Assembly (NCBI GenBank): GCA_016458225.1
Contig: JAEMGR010000028.1
Location: 112,289-176,288 of the forward strand
DNA length: 64,000 nt
Source of the DNA: Myxococcaceae bacterium JPH2
Lineage (GTDB): Bacteria; Myxococcota; Myxococcia; Myxococcales; Myxococcaceae
Reading direction: 5' to 3'
The position numbers were made by a program, and so were the translations under genes. The notes beneath the pieces are model-generated. The model did not search any database. It was not told where the DNA came from and worked only from the letters and a program-made list of their open reading frames with translations. Positions 58,902-64,000 of this stretch are shown here, one piece after another. The stretch's first letter is position 1, and every line of letters begins with the position of its first letter.

Positions 58902-60470
58902 ATGCATCTGCGTCGCCGTCCATGGCTTCATCTGTTGGCTGTTTCCCTTCTGAGCTGGGGGTGCTCCTCCAAGCCCACGACACCTCCAGACCCCGAGACA
59001 CCCACGCCCGAGTGGGATGGCACCGCGGTGCCGCTGGAGGAGCTGGGCGATGTGATTGACGCGGGCACCCCGAGCGCATGCAACGCGCTCGCGGACGCGG
59101 GCCCGGGCATCGAGTGTGGTGACCTCGCCGCCTTCGACCTCTCGGGGTGCAACCGCGCTTCGCTCGCGCAACTGCCGCCCACGGGCATCTTCCAGGGAGG
59201 CATTGGCTCGCTGGCCATGCAGGGGGACGCGGGCACCTACGTGGGCGGAATCCGAGGGGAGCTGATTCGCGACGCGACCACCGTGCACGCGTCCATGCGC
59301 TACACCACGAAGCGCAACTTCCACTTCCGCTCGGTGATCGCCGCCTGCGAGGCGCCGAACCCCGACCTCATCAAGGTCTGCGCCGCCACGTGCCGCGACG
59401 GCAAGCTCCTGTACGTGGAGCGCGGCGACCTCAATCGCATCGGCAAGGTCGACGACCAGCCCGTGTCCGTGGGCGGCATCCAGCTCGCCTCCGAGTCCTA
59501 TGTCGCGATGGGTGAGCCCGTGGATGTCTATGTCACCCACGACCACGCCTATGTCGTCTCCATCGATGGCCTGGAGGGGACGGGTGGGCTCACCGTCTTC
59601 GACGTCCACGACCGGGCCCATCCTGTCTTCAAGAAGCAGATCCGGATGGACGGCGACAGCTACTGGAACGCGGTCTGGGCCACGGGCGACACGCTGTACG
59701 TCGGGAGCAACTCGCACGGCGTGCTCGTCTATGACATCCGCGACCCGGCCAATCCGCAGTACCTGAGGGCCGTCGGCGGCGAGCCGACCAACGTGCACAC
59801 GTTCTTCGTGGACGGGAACGTCCTCTACGCGATGTCACCGATGCCCGCGCCGAGCGTGTTCGTGTTCGACATCCGCACGCCCAACGAACCGGTGCTGCTC
59901 CAGAAGATTGTCATCCCGCTGTCGCCGACGGCGTATCCGACCGCGTATCCGCACGACGCGTTCGCGTACCAGGGGCGCCTCTACGTCAATAACATCCTGG
60001 ATGGGTACGTCATCCTGGATGTCACGAACCCGAGCGTGTCGAAGGAGCTGGGGGCGTACCGCTACGAGGGCAGCCTGTCGCACGCGAACGCCGTGGGCAC
60101 CTTCGCGGGCCGCACCATCGCGTTCGAGGGTGGGGAAGGCATTGCCGCGCACCTGCGCATGCTGGACGTCACGGACCCCGCGCACATCGTGAAGATTGGC
60201 GAGTATCAGCTGGGGAACTCGTCCATCCACAACATGATCCTCCGAGACAAGCGGCTCTACGTCGCCTACTACCAGGAGGGCGTGCGCGTGCTGGACGTCT
60301 CCAATCCCACCCAGCCCAAGGAGATTGCCCGCTACGCCACGTATCGGGACACGGACCCGTTCCGAGTCGGGAACTTCGTCGAGGGCGCCATCGGCATGCG
60401 CGTGCCGGGGGATGGCTTTGTCTACGTCGTGGACACCTCGCGCGGACTGCTCATCTTCAACGAGCTGTAA
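58902..60470 (+). CDS. LVIVD-repeat lipoprotein, paralogue 2
   Basis: A 522-residue close relative of the preceding gene, alignable over its full length. The signal peptide ends LLSWGC (near residue 22), with the same EWDGTAVPLEELGDVIDAGT start of the mature protein. The repeats include VYVTHDHAYVVSIDGL, TVFDVHDRAHPVFKK, GVLVYDIRDPANPQYLRAV, YVILDVTNPSVSKELGAY and VRVLDVSNPTQPKEIARY. The N-domain has changed more than the propeller, so the paralogues may recognise different partners. A hairpin lies just after it at 60479. Confidence 0.85.
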   Translation: MHLRRRPWLHLLAVSLLSWGCSSKPTTPPDPETPTPEWDGTAVPLEELGDVIDAGTPSACNALADAGPGIECGDLAAFDLSGCNRASLAQLPPTGIFQGGIGSLAMQGDAGTYVGGIRGELIRDATTVHASMRYTTKRNFHFRSVIAACEAPNPDLIKVCAATCRDGKLLYVERGDLNRIGKVDDQPVSVGGIQLASESYVAMGEPVDVYVTHDHAYVVSIDGLEGTGGLTVFDVHDRAHPVFKKQIRMDGDSYWNAVWATGDTLYVGSNSHGVLVYDIRDPANPQYLRAVGGEPTNVHTFFVDGNVLYAMSPMPAPSVFVFDIRTPNEPVLLQKIVIPLSPTAYPTAYPHDAFAYQGRLYVNNILDGYVILDVTNPSVSKELGAYRYEGSLSHANAVGTFAGRTIAFEGGEGIAAHLRMLDVTDPAHIVKIGEYQLGNSSIHNMILRDKRLYVAYYQEGVRVLDVSNPTQPKEIARYATYRDTDPFRVGNFVEGAIGMRVPGDGFVYVVDTSRGLLIFNEL

Positions 60471-60478
60471 GTGCTCCA

Positions 60479-60513
60479 GGGCGAGCCGCGTGAAACGCCG
60501 CGCCGGCTCGCCC
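60479..60513 (+). terminator. Hairpin after LVIVD paralogue 2
   Basis: GGGCGAGCCG pairs with CGGCTCGCCC (ten perfect base pairs) over a 15-base loop, eight bases after the stop codon. Likely terminator though no U-run follows. Confidence 0.55.
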
Positions 60514-60604
60514 GTTCCATGGCCTGTCTTGCGTTGAGCGGATCGCGTGCAGCATTTGGTGCAGATGGCGGAAAAGCCCAGGTGCACGAGTTGATTTGTT
60601 TTTC

Positions 60605-60614
60605 GGGGGGCCGC
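60605..60614 (+). promoter_or_regulatory. Diverged leader element before the TPP-enzyme remnant
   Basis: GGGGGGCCGC followed by ATTTCGCGCCCCC just before the ATG at 60628. It resembles the LVIVD leader (GGGGGCCGGCATTACGCGAGG) but is 13 bases from the ATG and can itself fold by pairing GGGGGC with GCCCCC. Confidence 0.35.
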
Positions 60615-60627
60615 ATTTCGCGCCCCC

Positions 60628-60770
60628 ATGAACACATCCGAAAGTGGTTGGACTGGCTACGAGGCGTTGCTCTGCGCCTTCAAGGCCTGGGGCATCACCA
60701 CCTGTACCGGCGTCACGGGCGGAGTGTTCCTGCTTGATGAACCCTCGACGATCGTCCCGCTGATCATCCC
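60628..60770 (+). pseudogene. 5' remnant of a TPP-dependent enzyme (start of PYR domain)
   Basis: From the ATG at 60628 the frame reads GYEALLCAFKAWGITTCTGVTGG, the usual first 30 residues of an acetolactate-synthase-like PYR domain. After about residue 35 the sequence leaves the family pattern and is out of frame with the downstream part (60771 on). About 130-150 residues of PYR domain, including the glutamate that activates TPP, are missing at this junction. An internal deletion with a frameshift explains this. Confidence 0.65.
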
Positions 60771-61916
60771 ATGGCGCCGGACCAGGAACGGGTGCGCCAC
60801 TTCGTGGAGACGTTCCGGGACGCCGTGGACGACGGGCGCCGGGTCGTCATCCTGGCGGGAGAGGAGCTGGCGCGGGTCCCTCGGGCGGGGCCCCTCACCA
60901 CCCGCTTGTGCGAGCTGTTGGGCGCACCCATCGTCTGGAGCATCAACGGCGCCAACGGCGTCGAGCGCCAGAACCCCATGGGCCATGGCTACATCTCCTT
61001 TGGCGGGAATGACGCTGCCCTGTCGCTCTGGTCGAGTCTGGGCGAGGAGGACATCCTGCTCGTGCTCGGCGCGTGCCCGGACGAGTACACCGTCAACCTC
61101 CAGAGCTACAACGCGGGGAAGACCTTCGTCATCACCGCCCTCGAGGAGGGCTATGGCCAGACGAACGGCAGCTTCGCGCACCGCGCGCGCCACGCGTTCC
61201 ACCAATGGGTGACCCCGCTCGACAGCGCGCTGCACGCGCTCATCGAGCACCTGTCGGTCCGCCCTCCGCGCACCCTGCGCGTCCAGCCGGTCCCGCTGAA
61301 TCTCAACGACACTCCGAAGGCCCCACCCCGTTCCGGCCATGTGGACATGCGCCAGTTCTTCTCGCGCTTGGACGCGCTGTGGGCCCCCGGGACCATTGGC
61401 TTCGATGATGTGTGTCTTTCCTACAAGGATCGTCAGTACGTCACCCAGCGTCCCCATCCGAACGCGCGCTTCTTCTCCCTCTACCGGGGCTCGGCGATGG
61501 GCAACGTCTTGGGGCTCTGCATCGGCGCACGGCAGGCCAGCCCGGAGGGACACGTCGTGGGCTTCACGGGCGATGGTTGCTTCCGCCTCTTCGCGGGGTG
61601 TCTCTCCGAGGCCAGCACCCTGGACGTGCTGCTCTTCGTGCTCGACAACGGCAACTACGGAATCGTCGAGCAGGTCCTGCCCGTCACGCATCCGGGGCTC
61701 GAATCCCATCGCCACCACACCGCGCTGACACACATGGACTCCGGAGCGGTCGCGCGCGCCTGCGGCTGGATGGCGTTCGACCTGCATCCGGACCTGACGA
61801 ACCTGGACGCCATCATGGCGTTCCATCGCGCCCGCCCAGGTCAGTCCGTCCTGGTGACGGTCCGCGTCGACACCGAACAGGTCCTCGGCCCCAACCCTCG
61901 CGCCGCCAATCTCTGA
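60771..61916 (+). CDS. TPP-dependent enzyme lacking its N-terminal PYR domain (probable decayed gene)
   Basis: The open 381 residues hold the central domain (VVILAGEELARVP ... GAPIVWSINGANGVE, about 25-170) and the TPP-binding PP domain (GFTGDGCFRLFAGCLSE ... LLFVLDNGNYGIVEQ, about 245-300), where GDG...N binds Mg and the diphosphate. Typical relatives (acetolactate synthase or 2-oxo-acid decarboxylase type) are about 550 residues; the PYR domain that supplies half of each active site is gone except for the 60628-60770 remnant. In-frame codons upstream of the ATG look coding, so ATG 60771 is not the ancestral start. Activity is unlikely unless another protein supplies the PYR domain. The MEKHLA gene follows 2 bases after the stop. 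Confidence 0.7.
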   Translation: MAPDQERVRHFVETFRDAVDDGRRVVILAGEELARVPRAGPLTTRLCELLGAPIVWSINGANGVERQNPMGHGYISFGGNDAALSLWSSLGEEDILLVLGACPDEYTVNLQSYNAGKTFVITALEEGYGQTNGSFAHRARHAFHQWVTPLDSALHALIEHLSVRPPRTLRVQPVPLNLNDTPKAPPRSGHVDMRQFFSRLDALWAPGTIGFDDVCLSYKDRQYVTQRPHPNARFFSLYRGSAMGNVLGLCIGARQASPEGHVVGFTGDGCFRLFAGCLSEASTLDVLLFVLDNGNYGIVEQVLPVTHPGLESHRHHTALTHMDSGAVARACGWMAFDLHPDLTNLDAIMAFHRARPGQSVLVTVRVDTEQVLGPNPRAANL

Positions 61917-61918
61917 CC

Positions 61919-62425
61919 ATGAACGCATCTCTTCCGCAGCCTCGCCTCACGAAGCCCTTCCCAGAAGTCATGCCCCTGCTCGAGCTGCTCGATACCACCT
62001 ATCAACGCGTGCGGGGCTCCCCGCTGGGGCGTGGTGTCTATCCACCTGCCCTGGAGCAGGCCCCCGTGAGGGAGCGTCTGGAATGGCTCCACACCCAGGC
62101 GCCCTTCATGCTCCTGGCGCAGGACACCCAGCCCGACCCCGTCTACTTCTATTCCAACGCCACCGCCTCCGAGCGCTTCGGCTACTCCGCCGAGGAGTTC
62201 CTCGTCACGCCCGCGCGACTCAGCGCTCCTCCGGAGGGACGAGAGGAGCGCGCCGCGCTCATCCAGCGGACCTACGCGCATGGGATTGACGTGGGTTACT
62301 CGGGCATCCGCGTCACGAAGTTTGGACAGCGCTTCCGCATCCATGACGTGGAGCTTTGGTTGGTTCACGCCGCCGCAGGCCTCTGCATCGGCCTGGGGGC
62401 ACTGGTCTGGACTTCGCCAATCTAG
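61919..62425 (+). CDS. MEKHLA-domain protein (PAS-like)
   Basis: A 168-residue soluble protein. The core VYFYSNATASERFGYSAEEFLVTPARLSA matches MEKHLA domains, a PAS-related fold first described in plant HD-ZIP III proteins and also found as a stand-alone protein in bacteria. It ends with RFRIHDVELWLVHAAAG. The start is two bases after the TPP-enzyme stop, so the two were co-transcribed. The domain may sense a small ligand; no function is established for bacterial versions. It is intact although the gene before it is decayed. Confidence 0.78.
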   Translation: MNASLPQPRLTKPFPEVMPLLELLDTTYQRVRGSPLGRGVYPPALEQAPVRERLEWLHTQAPFMLLAQDTQPDPVYFYSNATASERFGYSAEEFLVTPARLSAPPEGREERAALIQRTYAHGIDVGYSGIRVTKFGQRFRIHDVELWLVHAAAGLCIGLGALVWTSPI

Positions 62426-62496
62426 GGGCCGTCAAACCTGACACCGCGTGAGGGCCTTGCGACCTACACGTGGCTGTGAGCGAACCTGTCGATAAG

Positions 62497-62506
62497 GGGG
62501 GCCGGC
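62497..62506 (+). promoter_or_regulatory. Shared leader element GGGGGCCGGC, copy 3
   Basis: Identical decamer to copy 1, again 17 bases before the ATG, here of LVIVD paralogue 3, followed by AAAGGTGTGGGTGT. Confidence 0.5.
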
Positions 62507-62523
62507 AAAGGTGTGGGTGTCGA

Positions 62524-64000
62524 ATGCAATCGCATCGTCGTCCTTTGCTGAGTGTGTTGGCCTTCTCTCTGCTGTGTTGGGGCTGCTCGTCCTCCAGCCC
62601 CGCGTCCCCGCCTGACTCAGGCACCGTCACGCCGGAGTGGGATGGCACTGCGGTGCCGTTGGAGGAACTGGGCGACGTGTTCGACGGGGGGACCCCGAGC
62701 GCCTGCCGAATGGTCGAGGACGCGGGCGCGGGCGTCGAGTGTGGCGACCTCGTTGCCTTCGACCTCTCCGGCTGCGACCGGGCCTCGCTCGCGCGGGTGC
62801 CATCGATGGGCATCTTCTCGGCGGCGGGCGGCGCCCTGGCCATGATGGGGGACGCGGGGACATTCCTCGCGGGAGGGCCCGTGGACCAACTGCGACGGGA
62901 GGACGGTGTCCTGTATGCGTCCACGCGCTACACCACCCGGCGCAACGTCCACGTCCGCATGGCATTCGCAGCCTGCGAGGCGCCGACCTCGGAGCAGGTG
63001 AAAGGCTGCCTCGCCACCTGCCGTGAGGGGAAGCTCTCCCTCTTGGAGCGAGAGGACTTCAACCGGCTGGGCAAGAGCGATGGCCAGCCCGAGTCCTTCG
63101 GCGGCCTCCAGCGCGTCTCTGAGTCCTTCGTCCCGCTGGGCATGCCCGCGGATGTGTACGTCACCCACGACCATGCCTACGTTGTGTCGTTGGATCATCC
63201 TCACGGAGAGGGAGGCCTCACGGTCTTCGATGTGAGCGACCGAGCGCATCCCGTGCTCAAGAAGGTCATCCACCTGGACGGCGACAGCTATTGGAACGCG
63301 GTCTGGTCCAAGGGCGACACGCTGTATGTCGCGAGCAAGGCCCACGGCGTGCTCATCTTCGACATCCACCAGCCCGCGGATCCGCAGTTCCTGCGTGCCG
63401 TGCCGGGCGGGGATCCGCTCAACGTGCACACGCTGTTCTTGGACGGGGACATCCTTTACGCGATGTCGCAGGCGCCCGCGCCGAGCGTTCTCGTGTTCGA
63501 TGTCCGCGAGCCCACCGCGCCCGTGTTGCTCCAGCGCATCGTCATTCCGCTGCCCCCGGAGTCGTGGGCGACCGCCTATCCGCACGACGCGTTCGCCTAT
63601 CAGGGGCGCCTCTATGTGAACCACATGGGGGATGGGTACGTCGTCCTGGACGTCACCCAGCCGAGCGTGTCGCGCGAGCTGGGGGCGTATCGCTTCACGA
63701 ACAGCTTCTCGCATGCCAGTGCCCTGGGGACCTTCGCGGGGCGCACCCTCGCGTTCGAGGGCGGAGAGGGCGTTGCCGCGCACCTGCGGGTGCTCGATGT
63801 CACGGACCCCGCGCACATCGTGAAGATTGGGGAGTACGGCCTGGGCACGTACTCCATCCACAACATGCTGCTGCGAGGCACGAAGCTCTACATCGCCTAC
63901 TACCAGGAGGGCCTGCGGGTGTTGGATGTCGCCAACCCCACCCAGCCCCGCGAGATTGCCCGCTACGCCACCTACCGGGACACGGACCCCTTCCGAATCG
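62524..64000 (+). CDS. LVIVD-repeat lipoprotein, paralogue 3 (3' truncated by window edge)
   Basis: 492 codons are visible and the frame is open at the window edge; by comparison with its paralogues about 30 residues are missing. The signal peptide ends LLCWGC (Cys20). The mature start, SSSSPASPPDSGTVTPEWD, is nearly that of paralogue 1, and the later VIHLDGDSYWNAVWSKGDTL (in part) and LRVLDVANPTQPREIARY repeats follow both. Its N-domain (65-150) is distinct from the other two. It lies directly after the MEKHLA gene. Confidence 0.85.
   Translation, partial: MQSHRRPLLSVLAFSLLCWGCSSSSPASPPDSGTVTPEWDGTAVPLEELGDVFDGGTPSACRMVEDAGAGVECGDLVAFDLSGCDRASLARVPSMGIFSAAGGALAMMGDAGTFLAGGPVDQLRREDGVLYASTRYTTRRNVHVRMAFAACEAPTSEQVKGCLATCREGKLSLLEREDFNRLGKSDGQPESFGGLQRVSESFVPLGMPADVYVTHDHAYVVSLDHPHGEGGLTVFDVSDRAHPVLKKVIHLDGDSYWNAVWSKGDTLYVASKAHGVLIFDIHQPADPQFLRAVPGGDPLNVHTLFLDGDILYAMSQAPAPSVLVFDVREPTAPVLLQRIVIPLPPESWATAYPHDAFAYQGRLYVNHMGDGYVVLDVTQPSVSRELGAYRFTNSFSHASALGTFAGRTLAFEGGEGVAAHLRVLDVTDPAHIVKIGEYGLGTYSIHNMLLRGTKLYIAYYQEGLRVLDVANPTQPREIARYATYRDTDPFRI

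Noticed and set aside
57106..59079. 657-codon minus-strand frame across the LVIVD genes, with similar ones at 58824-59798 and 62617-63861
   Set aside because: They recur because the paralogues are similar on the other strand; Val/Asp/Arg-rich periodic composition reflects antisense propeller repeats.
1..64000. CRISPR array, tRNA, rRNA or complete insertion sequence
   Set aside because: No regularly spaced repeats, cloverleaf-like segments, rRNA-like sequence or transposase with flanking inverted repeats were seen.

Overview
The window is high-GC DNA with long antisense shadow frames. Its content is typical of a fruiting myxobacterium of the Myxococcus/Corallococcus group. The pointers are a sigma factor of the Myxococcus-type family next to a zinc-finger Ser/Thr kinase with TPRs, many lipoproteins, a KaiC-like ATPase with a receiver protein, and a SitA-like lipoprotein toxin with an Imm11 immunity gene. 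I found no rRNA, tRNA, CRISPR array, intact insertion sequence or replication origin. No gene-free stretch exceeds about 300 bases.

Layout. 1-4900: two convergent glycosyltransferases, then a tight four-gene operon (membrane protein, lipoprotein, small zinc-finger protein, MurG-like glycosyltransferase). 4900-7700: a small conserved protein, an orphan histidine kinase and a lipoprotein. 7726-10932: a large protein joining a LamG-like domain, an N,N-dimethylformamidase large-subunit-like core and a lectin-type beta-propeller. 11136-15166: SGNH hydrolase lipoprotein overlapping a beta-lactamase-fold serine hydrolase. 15263-19122: S41 peptidase and a lipoprotein made of three 10-cysteine repeats. 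19265-24120: YIP1 protein, divergent LysR/quinone-oxidoreductase pair, two bPH2 membrane proteins, and a hydroxylaminobenzene-mutase-like protein. 24235-26835: an accessory stretch with a three-gene operon whose first product resembles molluscan shell-matrix proteins, then a two-lipoprotein unit whose JAMM-like member is cut by a stop codon just before its HxHP motif. 27019-28496: LysR and DoxX.

28510-33655: a stress/redox block (PRTase, nicotinate PRTase, zinc-ribbon thioredoxin; divergently a D-2-hydroxyacid dehydrogenase and a three-domain universal stress protein). 33658-34970: SMI1/KNR4-like protein and an ApaH-like phosphoesterase. 35042-38986: sigma factor plus kinase. 39129-45831: alanine racemase, LpxL-type acyltransferase, M1 aminopeptidase, enoyl-CoA hydratase and a pentapeptide-repeat protein. 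45847-48214: toxin/immunity island with lower GC. 48442-49473: PD40 propeller. 49481-52933: a second PRPP block (PRPP synthetase, PRTase, archease, alpha/beta hydrolase-OsmC fusion). 52993-57069: oligoribonuclease, receiver + KaiC-like pair, AMP-forming acyl-CoA ligase. 57190-64000: three tandem LVIVD-repeat lipoprotein paralogues (the third runs off the window). Between the second and third lies a TPP enzyme that has lost its N-terminal domain, followed by a MEKHLA-domain gene.

The two PRTase blocks hold related genes for PRPP, NAD and redox metabolism and may work together under energy or redox stress. The toxin island, the shell-matrix-like operon and the LVIVD array with its shared GGGGCCGGC leader are the most distinctive accessory elements. 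All family names come from motif reading by eye; no database search was possible.
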